From positions 2,914,001-2,978,000 of the forward strand of contig NC_018581.1 of NCBI RefSeq assembly GCF_000143885.2: a DNA stretch of 64,000 nucleotides. Reading direction: 5' to 3'. A program made the translations under genes and the position numbers. Shown here piece after piece: positions 7,467-16,912 of this stretch (its first letter is position 1; the number at the start of each line of letters is the position of its first letter). The notes under the pieces were generated by a model that made no database searches, was not told where the DNA came from, and worked only from the letters and a program-made list of their open reading frames with translations. Origin of the DNA: Gordonia sp. KTR9 (GTDB taxonomy: Bacteria > Actinomycetota > Actinomycetes > Mycobacteriales > Mycobacteriaceae).

Positions 7467-8294
7467 ATGGGCGCACAGGTTTCGATCGGCGACTTCGCAG
7501 TGATGACGAGCCTGAGCCGGAAGGCCCTGAGGCATTACCACGACATCGGCATTCTCCAACCGACCCACATCGATTCCCGCACGGGCTACCGGTTCTACGA
7601 CACCAGCCAGGTCGATCATGCGCATATCATCCGCCGGTTCCGATCTCTCGGAATGTCCATACCCGACATCAAGGCGCTACTGAGCACCGACGACGCAGCG
7701 GCTCGCACCGAGATCATCGCAACTCATCTCGAGCAGATGGAGGTCCAGCTGCAGCAGACTCGTGACACCGTCGGCGCACTGCGCGAACTACTTTCTCCTG
7801 TGCACACCCCCACCGTGGTGGCGGTCCGGCATGAACCCGCGCTCGCCGTATGGTCCATTGGTGCCACCCTCGAGGTCTCCGAACTCGACGGGTGGTTCGC
7901 GGCGACGCTGAGTACGTTGCGGAACGCCGTCGCCACGGTGGGAGGCGCCACGTCCGCAATCGTGCCGGGCGGCCTCTACGATCGAGCGCTGTTCGTCGAA
8001 TCACGAGGTGAGGCAACCCTCTTCGTACCCGCACCGGAGTCCGCGACTCCCCCAGAGGGCATCCGTGCCGAGGTCTTGCCCCGGGCCGAATTCGCGGTGC
8101 TCACCCACTCCGGTGGCCATGAGGGCATCGACCGCAGCTACGGGGCCCTGGGGGTCTACGTGAACGAGCATCTGATCAGCGGCCCGGGGCCGATCCGCGA
8201 ACATTACGTCGGCGGCACACCGTCAGACCCGACATCGATCACCGCGACCGAGATCTACTGGCCGATCTTCAGCACCACTCCACCGCCCGACTGA
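7467..8294 (+). CDS. MerR family regulator with GyrI-like effector-binding domain
   Basis: 275 residues. The winged helix-turn-helix is at the N-terminus (SIGDFAVMTSLSRKALRHYH, then GYRFYDTSQVDHAHIIRRFR), followed by a coiled-coil dimerisation helix (about 75-110). A C-terminal AraC/GyrI-like effector-binding domain from about 120 to 270 makes it a BmrR-type multidrug or small-molecule sensor. Start chosen at ATG 7467, with AGGAGG 5 nt upstream; the earlier in-frame ATG at 7422 overlaps the promoter. It is divergent from the SnoaL-SDR operon, its likely target. The ligand is unknown. Confidence 0.88.
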   Translation: MGAQVSIGDFAVMTSLSRKALRHYHDIGILQPTHIDSRTGYRFYDTSQVDHAHIIRRFRSLGMSIPDIKALLSTDDAAARTEIIATHLEQMEVQLQQTRDTVGALRELLSPVHTPTVVAVRHEPALAVWSIGATLEVSELDGWFAATLSTLRNAVATVGGATSAIVPGGLYDRALFVESRGEATLFVPAPESATPPEGIRAEVLPRAEFAVLTHSGGHEGIDRSYGALGVYVNEHLISGPGPIREHYVGGTPSDPTSITATEIYWPIFSTTPPPD

Positions 8295-8302
8295 CAGCAG
8301 CA

Positions 8303-8343
8303 GGACCCGCGGTCCCACAACTCGCGGTCCGGCCGCCGGGTCC
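8303..8343. terminator. Hairpin between convergent merR-like and DUF4436 genes
   Basis: GGACCCG (8303-8309) pairs with CGGGTCC (8337-8343), extended imperfectly inward, between two convergent stop codons. There is no T-run. It probably serves as a bidirectional terminator. Confidence 0.45.
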
Positions 8344-8345
8344 GA

Positions 8346-9182
8346 TCAGGGAGCCTGCTTCCACCAGGCGATCACGTACAGCGCCAGCGATGCGACGAGA
8401 CCGCCGAGGACCCACAGCACCACGGAGTAATCGACCCACGACCCGAATGGGGGCGTACCGGGAAAGATGTTGCGCAACGGCAGCACAGCGAACAGCATCA
8501 CCGCGAACCAGGTGACCATCGGGGGCTGAAATGCCTTGCGACGGCGAACCGTTTGGATCGAGACGAACAGCGTGCAGATCGGCAGGACAACCAGCATCAC
8601 GCACAACGCGAGATCGAAGGTCAACGATCCGGCCGTTCTCGACGAGGAGATCGTGAAGGCCTTTCCGCCGGAGGAGGGCGTGTCTCCGGCTTCGATGTTC
8701 CAGCCGATGAGCGAATCGGTGAGCACGACGTCCGTCGGCAACTCCACGTCGTTCGGCCCGAAGGCCTGAACTGTCACGGAGTCGGACACATAGCTGTCGA
8801 ACGGCCAGTGTCGGATGTCGCCGTTGCTGTACAAGGTCACCGGCAGGGCGCCCGGGCGGGTACCAGCGGGGAACTGCAATTCAGCGGCCGAGACTCTCGG
8901 TGAGACATCGATGGTCAGATCTTCCCTGAGCTCTCCGCGCTCGTCGAGCAGATCGCTGCCGGCATAGACCGAGACGTTGCCCCCGACCTCGAACGCCGCA
9001 CCATCGACCGAGTCGATGTCCAGATAGACCAGAACCTCGTTGGCAGCGGGTTCGTTCGTATCCGGGTCGCCACCGGCACCGCCTGCTGCGTACGCCACCA
9101 GCACCGCGACATACAGAATCACTACTCCGACGACAATCGCCAGACCCTTGACCCAACCCGATCGTCTACCGCTCTCCGCCAT
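8346..9182 (-). CDS. DUF4436 membrane protein
   Basis: 278 residues. One N-terminal transmembrane helix (about 11-32, LAIVVGVVILYVAVLVAYAA), an extracytoplasmic beta-rich region (about 35-185), then three helices in the last 90 residues (FDLALCVMLVVLPICTLFV, TWFAVMLFAVLPL and YSVVLWVLGGLVASLALYVI). PFDSYVSDSV is a motif of the DUF4436 family, which is common in mycolata. The function is unknown. It is single, convergent with the MerR gene, and nothing around it suggests a partner. Confidence 0.75.
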   Translation of the reverse strand: MAESGRRSGWVKGLAIVVGVVILYVAVLVAYAAGGAGGDPDTNEPAANEVLVYLDIDSVDGAAFEVGGNVSVYAGSDLLDERGELREDLTIDVSPRVSAAELQFPAGTRPGALPVTLYSNGDIRHWPFDSYVSDSVTVQAFGPNDVELPTDVVLTDSLIGWNIEAGDTPSSGGKAFTISSSRTAGSLTFDLALCVMLVVLPICTLFVSIQTVRRRKAFQPPMVTWFAVMLFAVLPLRNIFPGTPPFGSWVDYSVVLWVLGGLVASLALYVIAWWKQAP

Positions 9183-9421
9183 ACGCCGGCCTCCGTCGTC
9201 ACCACCGTTCGGCGGCCAAGAGCAGGCGCCGGCTGGACGTGAGTGTATCGGTGATCATGCTGAGTAAGAGAGGTTCTCGTCATCGGAACGGCCCAACGAC
9301 GCACCTGTGAGCGTCATGGCGCACTCTCGCTGACCAGTATCCCGCGAACGATGATGAAATGAGCGATTCCGCTGGGCCGATTCTGCCGCGAACCATCACC
9401 CGTGCCCCCTGTCGATTCATG

Positions 9422-9877
9422 TCACGGTTTGTTCAGTTTCTCAGCGGCGATCCGTTCGATGCGTGGCAAGGCAACAGCCAGCACCGGCAGATACCCGATC
9501 GCCCACACCGGCGCACCGAAACTGAGGACGCAGCCACCCGGCACCGCGATCACCTCGTGACGGGTCGCGTTCACTCCTGCGACCTTCCACGCCCAGGATC
9601 GATGTTCCACGAACTCGGTGATCTCGAACGGCAGCGGAACTCCGGCGATCGTCGTGACGGTCCCCCTGGTCCCGAGCGTCAACCCGCCGGCACCTTCCAC
9701 CTGCGCACCCGAGACGGTGGGACCCCATCGCGGCCAGTCCCGCACATCGACGAGCGTTGCCCACACCGCCTCTGGGGCCAGGTTCATCCGAAGTTCGGCC
9801 GTCGGCATCCCGCGACGCCATGTACTGCGAACGCGCAGAGCCGACTTCAGCCACGTGGGTGAAGCTAGGTGGTTCAT
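9422..9877 (-). CDS. SRPBCC (START-like) family protein
   Basis: 151 residues. The pattern of an N-terminal strand with PEAVWATLVDVRDWPRWGPTV, a middle TVTTIAGVPLPFEITEFVEH and a C-terminal amphipathic helix is that of polyketide-cyclase/dehydrase-type SRPBCC proteins, which bind hydrophobic ligands in a deep cavity. The start could lie downstream at Met24 (MPTAELRMNL), which would give a more usual length. No operon partner. The 240 bp between this gene and the DUF4436 gene contain nothing recognisable. Confidence 0.7.
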   Translation of the reverse strand: MNHLASPTWLKSALRVRSTWRRGMPTAELRMNLAPEAVWATLVDVRDWPRWGPTVSGAQVEGAGGLTLGTRGTVTTIAGVPLPFEITEFVEHRSWAWKVAGVNATRHEVIAVPGGCVLSFGAPVWAIGYLPVLAVALPRIERIAAEKLNKP

Positions 9878-10086
9878 GAGGGGTCCAGCTCGCCGAGGAT
9901 GTGATGCAGCATCAGACCATCGTCGCAGAGCAAGCTGTATCGCGCGCTGACTTCTCGGCCCAGCCGGCGCCTCGCATCACGCGGGTGGTGCGCTCCCCCG
10001 CCGGGGATGGCATTTCCGCCCGTTCGAGGTCTCGGCATCCGATACTGGTGGCACCCGATCCCCCGCACCGAACTCGAGGAGACCTG

Positions 10087-10455
10087 ATGTCGGTCAGCGA
10101 GCCCGCCGCCGGTCGCGGCACGTATTTCGACGACCCGATCACGATCGATGAGCAGACCACGATGATCCCGGTGTCGCGCCGCGGGTTCCGCGGCCGGCCG
10201 GTCGCCGTCGGCGCCTATACGGTGACCGGCGGCGTCACGACCTGGACCCCGGCCGTCGACAGCGGTCGAGTGGCACTCATCGGAGTGATCACCGGCCTCG
10301 TCGCGGCCACGCTGGGATCGGCTGCAGTCCTGCGGCAACCGCCCTGGCCGCGAATGACCATCGAGCAGAGTCACCCGCCCCGCCACGGATCACCGACAGC
10401 GCCCTCCCGTCGTCTGCGGGTGGGCCGATTACACGGGCCGGCCAAGCACTCTTGA
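10087..10455 (+). CDS. Hypothetical protein, possible single-helix membrane protein
   Basis: 122 residues from an ATG preceded by GAGGAGA at good spacing (10075-10081). The first 50 residues are polar (TTMIPVSRRGFRGRPVAVGAY) and are followed by a hydrophobic stretch (ALIGVITGLVAATLGSAAVL) near residue 65, then a basic proline-rich tail that looks less protein-like and may be out of frame or unconserved. I do not recognise a family. The 200 bp upstream contain no other gene. Confidence 0.4.
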   Translation: MSVSEPAAGRGTYFDDPITIDEQTTMIPVSRRGFRGRPVAVGAYTVTGGVTTWTPAVDSGRVALIGVITGLVAATLGSAAVLRQPPWPRMTIEQSHPPRHGSPTAPSRRLRVGRLHGPAKHS

Positions 10456-10529
10456 CGCCGCCTACGCCCGGACGCCTGCTGCGAAATATTGCGATGCGTT
10501 GAGCACATCGAGTCTCTAGCGTTCGAGTG

Positions 10530-11060
10530 ATGAACGAGCACGGGAACGAGTGGTTCGAGGACTGGTTTGAGCCAGTCGCGCGCTGGACTCGATGGCTCGA
10601 TGGCGCGGTGACCGGAGGGCCCGGGGTGCTGCCACCCCATTGGCGGCTCGCCATCGATACAGTGCGGCGCGACATGCTGCACATGCAGACCGGTACGAAG
10701 TCCTACACATGGGATTGCGAGTCAGCCCTGTGGAACGTTTACCTCGACGGCAACGGCACACTCATATTCGACATCCGCGACCTCGACGGAAGAATCTGGG
10801 TGTGGACGCCCGAACCGACCCCCGCAGATTGTGCTGAGGCGGAAGCGATCAGCTGGACGGCGGGACGCGTGCAAGACGAGCTGATTTCTGACTTGTGGGT
10901 TCTGTGGCCGGCGTTTCGAGACGGGCCGCCCATGGATGTACGCACCGTGGAGGGTCGCGCAGTGTGGACCCGCAGCCGCTCGAGCAACGTCGTCGCGTCA
11001 GTCGGCGATCTCGCACGCCTGCAACCGAAAGACAACCCCGACCTCCGGCCTACCCGGTGA
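10530..11060 (+). CDS. Hypothetical protein, tryptophan-rich
   Basis: 176 residues (177 if started at the GTG three bases earlier). It is acidic and unusually rich in Trp (about a dozen), with blocks such as WFEDWFEPVARWTRWLDG and WNVYLDGNGTLIFDIRDLDG. No signal peptide or transmembrane segment. I do not recognise the family; the repeated W and D/G turns suggest a small globular all-beta protein. The Shine-Dalgarno sequence is poor, so translation may be leaderless or weak. A short gene follows 28 bp downstream on the same strand. Confidence 0.6.
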   Translation: MNEHGNEWFEDWFEPVARWTRWLDGAVTGGPGVLPPHWRLAIDTVRRDMLHMQTGTKSYTWDCESALWNVYLDGNGTLIFDIRDLDGRIWVWTPEPTPADCAEAEAISWTAGRVQDELISDLWVLWPAFRDGPPMDVRTVEGRAVWTRSRSSNVVASVGDLARLQPKDNPDLRPTR

Positions 11061-11088
11061 GACCGACCACTGAGAGGAGACTCGTCCG

Positions 11089-11409
11089 ATGCAAGCCGAC
11101 ACCTACCCCGATGACTGGCGTCCGGCGCAAGCCGACGGCCCGATCGGTCTCGTCGTCAACGGCGAGCTGTTCCTGGTGAGTATCCGGGCTGACGGAGGGT
11201 ATTCGAGCAGGTGGGTGTCAGGTGCGGGGACACCGCCCGACGGCGAGCGGACTCGACCTCAGCCCCGCGCGACGACCGACCGGCCGCGGACTGGCCACCA
11301 CAACACCCAGACCGTGATGGCGTTGATCACCGACATGGCGACGTACGGTGCGGTGAACACGAGCAGCTCGGCGGCCGTAAGGGTTGGGACCCAGGCGAAT
11401 TCGTCGTAG
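11089..11409 (+). CDS. Small hypothetical protein (C-terminal extent doubtful)
   Basis: 106 residues from an ATG with GAGAGGAGA upstream. The first 55 residues (YPDDWRPAQADGPIGLVVNG, then ELFLVSIRADGGYSSRWVSG) look like a genuine small beta-rich protein. The remainder overlaps the membrane protein gene on the opposite strand and is probably not meaningful, which hints at a frameshift or truncation around 11230. It follows the Trp-rich protein gene and may be cotranscribed with it. Confidence 0.35.
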   Translation: MQADTYPDDWRPAQADGPIGLVVNGELFLVSIRADGGYSSRWVSGAGTPPDGERTRPQPRATTDRPRTGHHNTQTVMALITDMATYGAVNTSSSAAVRVGTQANSS

Positions 11410-11732
11410 GGCTGCGGATCGAATGTCATGCGTGCGATGTCGGCCACCGCGACGGTCCACACCACGGTGGTCCACAGCAACCCCGTGGTCGCGATGATTC
11501 TTCCGGCCAACGGCAGGGCGGTGAGTACTGAAACGGCCAGCCCGGCAGCCACGAGAGCCGGCAGATAGAACAGCGCACCGAGTGTCATCAGCAACGCCCA
11601 GGTGGCGGTCACATCCAGCGCCGACGACGGATTGGCGACCTCATTGAGCACTGCCATGGACGCGAACCCGACCACCAGAAGCAGCGGGGGCCCCAAGACC
11701 GCACACCGCGTCCAGCGTCTGATTCGGGTCAC
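11259..11732 (-). CDS. Small integral membrane protein, unknown function
   Basis: 157 residues with about four predicted transmembrane helices: CAVLGPPLLLVVGFASMAVL, a long hydrophobic block from about 44 to 78, IIATTGLLWTTVVWTVAVAD, and ELLVFTAPYVAMSVINAITV. The N-terminus is positive (MTRIRRWTR). There is no recognisable domain. The 3' end overlaps the doubtful tail of the convergent small gene. It is separated from pyruvate kinase by 120 bp and is probably a separate unit. Confidence 0.6.
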   Translation of the reverse strand: MTRIRRWTRCAVLGPPLLLVVGFASMAVLNEVANPSSALDVTATWALLMTLGALFYLPALVAAGLAVSVLTALPLAGRIIATTGLLWTTVVWTVAVADIARMTFDPQPYDEFAWVPTLTAAELLVFTAPYVAMSVINAITVWVLWWPVRGRSVVARG

Positions 11733-11852
11733 CCGGCCGATACTCGCACAACTCTCGCACTACCCGTGTCGGCGTTCCCGTCCGTGTCGCCGGTCAGCGG
11801 CGATAGATCAGTCATGCACGACGATCGCTGCGACCGACGGTCATCGAACGGT

Positions 11853-13277
11853 TCAGTGGTCGTGCTCGCCGATCCGGTGCACGTGGATGAGGTTGGTCGA
11901 ACCCACCGTGCCGGGCGGAGCACCGGCGACGATCACCACCACATCACCCTCACTGAGCCGCCCGATGCGGAGCAGCTGATGATCGACCTGATCGATCATG
12001 TGGTCCGTCGTGTCGACGTGATCGACGATGAACGTCTCAGTACCCCAACTCAACGCGAGCTGACTACGCACCGCCTGCGTCGGCGTGAACGCCAACAACG
12101 GAAGACGCGAATGCAACCGAGCCAACCGCCGCACAGTATCCCCGGACTGGGTGAACGCCACCAACGCCTTCACCTCCAGGCGCTCACCGATGTCACGCGC
12201 CGCATACGAGATCACACCCCGCTTGGTGCGCGGCACATGCGACAACGGCGGCACATCACGAGGACCACCCTCGACCGCACGACAAATCCGGTCCATCGTC
12301 CGAACCGTCTCCAACGGATACTTACCCACCGAGGTCTCCCCCGACAACATCACCGCATCCGCACCATCGAGAACAGCGTTGGCCACATCCGAGGCCTCCG
12401 CCCGCGTCGGACGCGAGTTCTCGATCATCGAATCGAGCATCTGCGTCGCCACGATCACCGGCTTGGCATTCTCCCGAGCCATCTGAATCGCCCGCTTCTG
12501 CACCAACGGCACCTGCTCCAGCGGCAACTCCACCCCCAGATCACCACGAGCCACCATGATCGCATCGAACGCCAACACGATCGCCTCGAGATTCTCGATC
12601 GCCTCAGGCTTCTCCAACTTCGCGATCACCGGCACCCGACGGCCCACCCGATCCATCACCTCATGGACCAACTCGATGTCCGAGGGACTACGCACGAACG
12701 ACAGCGCCACCATGTCGACCCCGAGCTCCAACGCGAACTCCAGATCAGCGATGTCCTTCTCCGACATCGCCGGCACCGACACACTCATCCCCGGAAGCGA
12801 CAGGCCCTTGTTGTTGCTGACCGGCCCGCCCTCGGTCACCGTGCACACCACATCGTTGCCCTCGACCGCAGACACGGCCAGACCGACCTTGCCGTCATCG
12901 ACCAGCAGACGATCCCCCGGGCTCGCGTCCTCGGCGAGTTGCTTGTACGTCGTGGAGACCCGATCATGCTCGCCCACGACATCCTCGACGGTGATACGTA
13001 CCTGTTCACCGGTCTCCCACACCGTCGACCCATCACAACCATCGAAACGGCCCAAACGGATCTTCGGACCCTGCAGATCGGCCAGAACACCGACCGCCTT
13101 CTCCGTGGTGTCCGAAGCCTTACGAACGCGCGCATAAACGGCCGCATGATCCTCATGCGTACCGTGGCTGAAATTCATCCGAGCCACGTCCATACCGCTC
13201 TCGACAAGCTCTTTCAAACGCTCATCACTCGCGGTGGCCGGGCCCAGCGTGCAAACAATCTTGGTTCGGCGATGCAT
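11853..13277 (-). CDS. pyk: Pyruvate kinase
   Basis: 474 residues. It catalyses phosphoenolpyruvate + ADP to pyruvate + ATP in glycolysis. Family landmarks are present in order: RRTKIVCTLGPA at the start, RMNFSHG, LADLQGPKIRLGRF, the active-site block KLEKPEAIENLEAI followed by MVARGDLGVELPLEQVP, and TQMLDSMIENSRPTRAEASD then AVMLSGETSVGKYP. The C-terminal regulatory domain is intact. The start is set at 13277, where the family begins; the upstream extension reads through non-homologous sequence. It is monocistronic: a hairpin at 13354-13389 separates it from the acid-sugar operon. Confidence 0.97.
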   Translation of the reverse strand: MHRRTKIVCTLGPATASDERLKELVESGMDVARMNFSHGTHEDHAAVYARVRKASDTTEKAVGVLADLQGPKIRLGRFDGCDGSTVWETGEQVRITVEDVVGEHDRVSTTYKQLAEDASPGDRLLVDDGKVGLAVSAVEGNDVVCTVTEGGPVSNNKGLSLPGMSVSVPAMSEKDIADLEFALELGVDMVALSFVRSPSDIELVHEVMDRVGRRVPVIAKLEKPEAIENLEAIVLAFDAIMVARGDLGVELPLEQVPLVQKRAIQMARENAKPVIVATQMLDSMIENSRPTRAEASDVANAVLDGADAVMLSGETSVGKYPLETVRTMDRICRAVEGGPRDVPPLSHVPRTKRGVISYAARDIGERLEVKALVAFTQSGDTVRRLARLHSRLPLLAFTPTQAVRSQLALSWGTETFIVDHVDTTDHMIDQVDHQLLRIGRLSEGDVVVIVAGAPPGTVGSTNLIHVHRIGEHDH

Positions 13278-13353
13278 TCCGGCTTTCTTACTCGAAGGTG
13301 TTGTTGCGCAGATCATCACTGCGCATGGTTGTGACACGACGTCCGCGCGACGA

Positions 13354-13389
13354 CACCGTCTCGGCACCCGATCGAGTGCCGAGACGGTG
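13354..13389 (-). terminator. Terminator hairpin between kdgT-like gene and pyk
   Basis: A perfect 14-bp stem (CACCGTCTCGGCAC at 13354-13367 with its complement at 13376-13389) and an 8-nt loop, located just after the permease stop. No T-tract. It separates the acid-sugar operon from pyk, which has the same direction. Confidence 0.65.
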
Positions 13390-13422
13390 AGAATCATTCT
13401 TCCTCAGACTCTTCGGTCGCCG

Positions 13423-14460
13423 TTATGCGGTTGCGCTACCGTGCGTTTCGCGGGCTCGTGGGACATCTTCTGCGTCGGGGACATCGGTCTCGTCGTCTGT
13501 TCCGGCCCGCCGCTTCTTGACGCGCTTGGCCCATGCAGAGGTGATGATCGGGCACACGATTGCGGTGACGACGACCGATGCTGCAACCAGTACCGTGGCC
13601 TGTTCGGCCGCTGCTTCGTAGGCGGGATTGGCTTCCGCGATGATCGCCGGCACCAGCGCGGCGTTCCCTGCCGTGGTGGCAGCAGCAAGACCGGCCACTC
13701 CGTCTCCGCCGGTCAGTCGGTCGGCGGTCATCAGGACGAGGCCGCCGCCGAGGGAGACGAACAGACCCAAGGCGATTCCGAGAAGTCCCGCCTGCAGTAC
13801 GGCATTGAGGTTGATGGTCAGGCCCAGTGCGAGCCCGAGGAAAGGCACCATCGCCGGCACCAATGGGGCGAACAGTTCACGCATCCGTGGATCGAGGTTG
13901 CCGACCAGCATGCCGAGCGCGAGCGGCAGGATCGCGCCGACGAGTGCCTGCCAGGGGAACGCGGCCAGGCCGGCGATGCCCAGCGTGACCATGGTGAGGA
14001 ACGGGCCCGACTCGAGCGACATCAGGGAGTAGGCCCCGGCGTCCTTCTTTCGTCCGAACTGGGCCATCAGGGAGATGTAGAGGCCGCCGTTCGTGTCGTT
14101 GAGGGCGGCGACGATGGCCAGCACCGACAGGCCCGCGAAAATGCCACTGGCGACCGGGGCTTCGCCGAGGATGCGTCCGGCAATGACACCCACGATGATC
14201 GCGAAGACGACCTTCGTACCGAGAAGCACGCCGCCCTTCTTGAGAATATATGGGGTGGAACGGACTTCGAGTGTCGCGCCGAGACAGAAGAAGAACACTG
14301 CCAGCAAGGGCGCCAGGCCGGTGAAGAACGCGCCGGTGAACGAGCCGAAGAAGTCTCCGGCGTCGGGGGCGAAGGTATGGATGAGAGCGCCGATGAGCAG
14401 CGGCACGAGCATCATTCCGCCGGGAACACGTTCGATGGCACTTCTGATGGGTACGGACAT
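13423..14460 (-). CDS. 2-keto-3-deoxygluconate permease family transporter (KdgT-like)
   Basis: 345 residues with about ten hydrophobic segments. It starts with [20 protein letters not shown] and carries [36 protein letters not shown] and [11 protein letters not shown], all matching the KdgT family of inner-membrane, proton-coupled acid-sugar carriers. The C-terminal tail is charged and cytoplasmic. It is the last gene of the operon with a zinc alcohol dehydrogenase, a DUF1537 kinase and a RuBisCO-like protein, so its cargo is probably the acid sugar, or its keto or aldonate form, that the operon degrades rather than KDG itself. Confidence 0.87.
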   Translation of the reverse strand: MSVPIRSAIERVPGGMMLVPLLIGALIHTFAPDAGDFFGSFTGAFFTGLAPLLAVFFFCLGATLEVRSTPYILKKGGVLLGTKVVFAIIVGVIAGRILGEAPVASGIFAGLSVLAIVAALNDTNGGLYISLMAQFGRKKDAGAYSLMSLESGPFLTMVTLGIAGLAAFPWQALVGAILPLALGMLVGNLDPRMRELFAPLVPAMVPFLGLALGLTINLNAVLQAGLLGIALGLFVSLGGGLVLMTADRLTGGDGVAGLAAATTAGNAALVPAIIAEANPAYEAAAEQATVLVAASVVVTAIVCPIITSAWAKRVKKRRAGTDDETDVPDAEDVPRARETHGSATA

Positions 14461-14535
14461 GGTGACTCCTGAAGGGGTGGAACGAAGTTGGGGACCGATC
14501 TCGAGGTGTGAGGCGGTGGCGGGTACGGCTGGGCG

Positions 14536-15579
14536 TCAGCCCATTCCTGGGACGAGCAGCACCTTGCATGCGTCGCCGGTCAGCAGATCGATGGCTTTGT
14601 CGACATCGCTGAGCTTCTTGCGGTGTGTGACGAGCCAGTCCAGGTCGAGCCGGCCGGAGTCCAAGAGCAGCAGGCTCTGCTCCCAGGTCTCCCAGAGCCG
14701 GCGGCCGAAGATGCCGCGCAGGGTGATGCCCTTCTTGTTGATGAACTGTGCGATGTCGATGTCGACGGGCCGGCTCGGGTGGCCCACGGTGATGACGGTC
14801 GCTTCGCGGCGTAGTGCCTCGAACAGGGTGCCGAGTGCGACCGGGGCGCCGGAGCACTCGAACGCGACGTCGAATCCCCCTCGTGCGCCGGTCAGTTCGA
14901 GACATCTCTGCACAGGGTCGTCGTCAGGCGCCATGGCGATGACGCCGAGTTTCTCGGCTTGAGCGCGACGGTAGGGATTGGGCTCGACCGCGACGACGTA
15001 CGCGGCACCCATGAGCTGGGCCAGGTAGGCCACGACCAGTCCCACCGGCCCTGCGCCGCTGACGAGGACCGCACGACCCGCCACGGAGTAGTTCGCGCGC
15101 TGAACTGCGTGGACCGCGACTCCTGCTGCTTCCAGCAGTGCACCGGACTCGAAGGACAGGCCCTCGGGGAGTTTCACGCAAATGTCCTGCGGAACGTTCA
15201 TGTACTCGGCGAACAAGCCGTCGATGTGCATTCCGATGATGCGGGTTCGTTCGCACGTGTGGGCGTCGCCTGTTCGGCAGGCATAGCACCGGCCGCAGAT
15301 GAGGTGGCTCTCGAGTGCGACACGGTCGCCGACCTCGAGGTCGGTGACCCCGGGTCCGACCTCGACCACGGTGCCGGCACCTTCATGCCCCAGGACAACC
15401 GGAAGTGACAGGTTGAACGCCTGCGCCGAGGGTGTCCACTCATAGAGTTCGCGGTCGGTGCCGCACAGTGACGCGGCGGCCACCTCGATCACCACGTGAC
15501 CGTCGGTCGCTTTCGGATCGGGTGCGTCGGTGACGTATTCGACTCCGCGCTCGGCCGCGGTCTTCAGTACTGCTCTCAT
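14536..15579 (-). CDS. Zinc-dependent medium-chain alcohol/polyol dehydrogenase
   Basis: 347 residues of the MDR superfamily. Catalytic zinc ligands are Cys39 (SLCGTD) and His65-Glu66 (GHEGAG); the structural zinc site is Cys95, 98, 101 and 109. The Rossmann motif VSGAGPVGLVVAYLAQLMGA is at about 172. GTDRELYEW in the substrate lobe and FINKKGITLRGIFGRRLWET resemble threonine/sorbitol-dehydrogenase-like enzymes, as well as enzymes that oxidise C3 or C4 of aldonates. Within this operon it is placed to oxidise a hydroxy acid to the 3-oxo acid consumed by the kinase and the RuBisCO-like protein. Confidence 0.88.
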   Translation of the reverse strand: MRAVLKTAAERGVEYVTDAPDPKATDGHVVIEVAAASLCGTDRELYEWTPSAQAFNLSLPVVLGHEGAGTVVEVGPGVTDLEVGDRVALESHLICGRCYACRTGDAHTCERTRIIGMHIDGLFAEYMNVPQDICVKLPEGLSFESGALLEAAGVAVHAVQRANYSVAGRAVLVSGAGPVGLVVAYLAQLMGAAYVVAVEPNPYRRAQAEKLGVIAMAPDDDPVQRCLELTGARGGFDVAFECSGAPVALGTLFEALRREATVITVGHPSRPVDIDIAQFINKKGITLRGIFGRRLWETWEQSLLLLDSGRLDLDWLVTHRKKLSDVDKAIDLLTGDACKVLLVPGMG

Positions 15580-15615
15580 GGGTTGGATCTCTTTCTCACA
15601 GCTACGGGAAGGTGG

Positions 15616-16911
15616 TCACGCTGAAGTGGGTGCGGCGAAGCGGCGCAGGATGTCGACGGGACCGACCTGCCCGCCCTTGAGGAGCAGTCGACAGCCTGCA
15701 ACCGAGGAATCGTCGTCGGCGGTACAGATGGGGCCGGCGGTGACGAACTGCCGAGCGACGCGCAGATAACGAACGTCCATCGCAGCCAGGGCGTGGCTGG
15801 AGGTATCGCCGCCGAACACCACGATGTCGGAGGTCAGACTCTGTGTGGCCATCGTCGCCGCGAGTTCGCCCAGCACGGTGCCCACATGTTGGGCCGATAC
15901 CGTTCTGGTGGTCGAGTACCGTGGATCGCCGGCACCAAGCGTGGTGTGCACCATGACGTTTCGGCCGGCACCCAGCGCGTTCGACACGTCGGCGACGAGC
16001 GTTCTGGTCAGCTCGTCATCACGCTCATGCAGCAACCGTGCAGGTACCGGGATCTCGTCCCAACCGTGCTGCCGTGCGTCGTCGAGCTGGCGCGCGGTGA
16101 CACTCGAGGCGGACGCGCTCACCACCAGGACCGGCCCACCGGCGCGATCGGTGCCGGCACCGACCCCGCCGGCCCCGGCCGACTTCGCGAGTGCGGTCAT
16201 GATGCCGCCGGAACCGACGACCAGTGCCGGCTCGCCCCGCGACGAATCACGACGCAGCGCCGAGGCAACGGCGTCGAGCTGCGCATCGCTCACCGCGTCG
16301 ACGACGAACGCCGGGGAGTTCTCGTTGCTGCGCAACGCTTTCCACGATGCATCGAAGGATCCATCACCGTAGGCAGGCAGGTGCAGCGCTTCCGGAACGC
16401 GGTGGTCGCCGAACTGGTGGGACAACAGGTTCCGCAGATCAGCGTCCGACATCGGGGTCGACGGATGTGTGGCCATGACCGGATGGCGGTCGAGTCGGTA
16501 GATCTGGTCGCCGAACGCCGCGAAATGCTGGCTGAAGGCGGTGAACCGTCCGAAACCGGGTTGAGCCGGCACCACGGGCACCGGCCCGTGGCCGGGGAAT
16601 CGTTCGTGGAGCAGTTCGATTCCACGTCCGATACTGCCCAGAGTGGGTGCGCTGTCGAACGTCGAACACACCTTGTAGAGGACGACCTCGGCGTCGACCT
16701 CGGAGATTCGCGACAGGTCGCCGCGGACCTGCCGGTCGAATGCGGCTCCACCCAGCGAGCGGGCCGGCCCGGCGATTCCGACCACATCGGCGTCGGCGGG
16801 CAAGGGCGCGTCCCCGATGGCGAGAACGGCGTCCAACCCGTGAGCGTGTGCTTGTGCGAGGACGTCACCGGCGCCGGTGAGATCGTCGGCGACGAATGCG
16901 AAGCGTGCCAT
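15616..16911 (-). CDS. Four-carbon acid-sugar kinase family protein (DUF1537, OtnK/OiaK-type)
   Basis: 431 residues, usual for the family. The N-terminal DUF1537 domain (about 1-230) begins FAFVADDLTGAGDVLAQAHA; ADDLTGAGD is the family signature. The C-terminal NBD_C domain (about 255-425) has VVFGGDTSSHALAAMDV and LLKGGQVG. These enzymes phosphorylate tetronate or 3-oxo-tetronate-like acid sugars using ATP. The ATG at 16911 lies one base past the stop of the RuBisCO-like gene, showing translational coupling; the longer reading overlapping that gene is spurious. Together with a RuBisCO-like protein it resembles the OiaK-OiaX/OiaT pairs of D-apionate catabolism. Confidence 0.9.
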   Translation of the reverse strand: MARFAFVADDLTGAGDVLAQAHAHGLDAVLAIGDAPLPADADVVGIAGPARSLGGAAFDRQVRGDLSRISEVDAEVVLYKVCSTFDSAPTLGSIGRGIELLHERFPGHGPVPVVPAQPGFGRFTAFSQHFAAFGDQIYRLDRHPVMATHPSTPMSDADLRNLLSHQFGDHRVPEALHLPAYGDGSFDASWKALRSNENSPAFVVDAVSDAQLDAVASALRRDSSRGEPALVVGSGGIMTALAKSAGAGGVGAGTDRAGGPVLVVSASASSVTARQLDDARQHGWDEIPVPARLLHERDDELTRTLVADVSNALGAGRNVMVHTTLGAGDPRYSTTRTVSAQHVGTVLGELAATMATQSLTSDIVVFGGDTSSHALAAMDVRYLRVARQFVTAGPICTADDDSSVAGCRLLLKGGQVGPVDILRRFAAPTSA

Positions 16912-16912
16912 C

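Noticed and set aside
9183..9421. Possible small gene between the DUF4436 and SRPBCC genes
   Set aside because: Short readings exist on both strands but none has a ribosome site or protein-like composition.
11766..13334. Long open reading on the plus strand opposite pyruvate kinase, rich in His and Arg
   Set aside because: It is the reverse-complement shadow of pyk, a product of GC-rich third positions; its composition is unlike any protein and pyk is certain.
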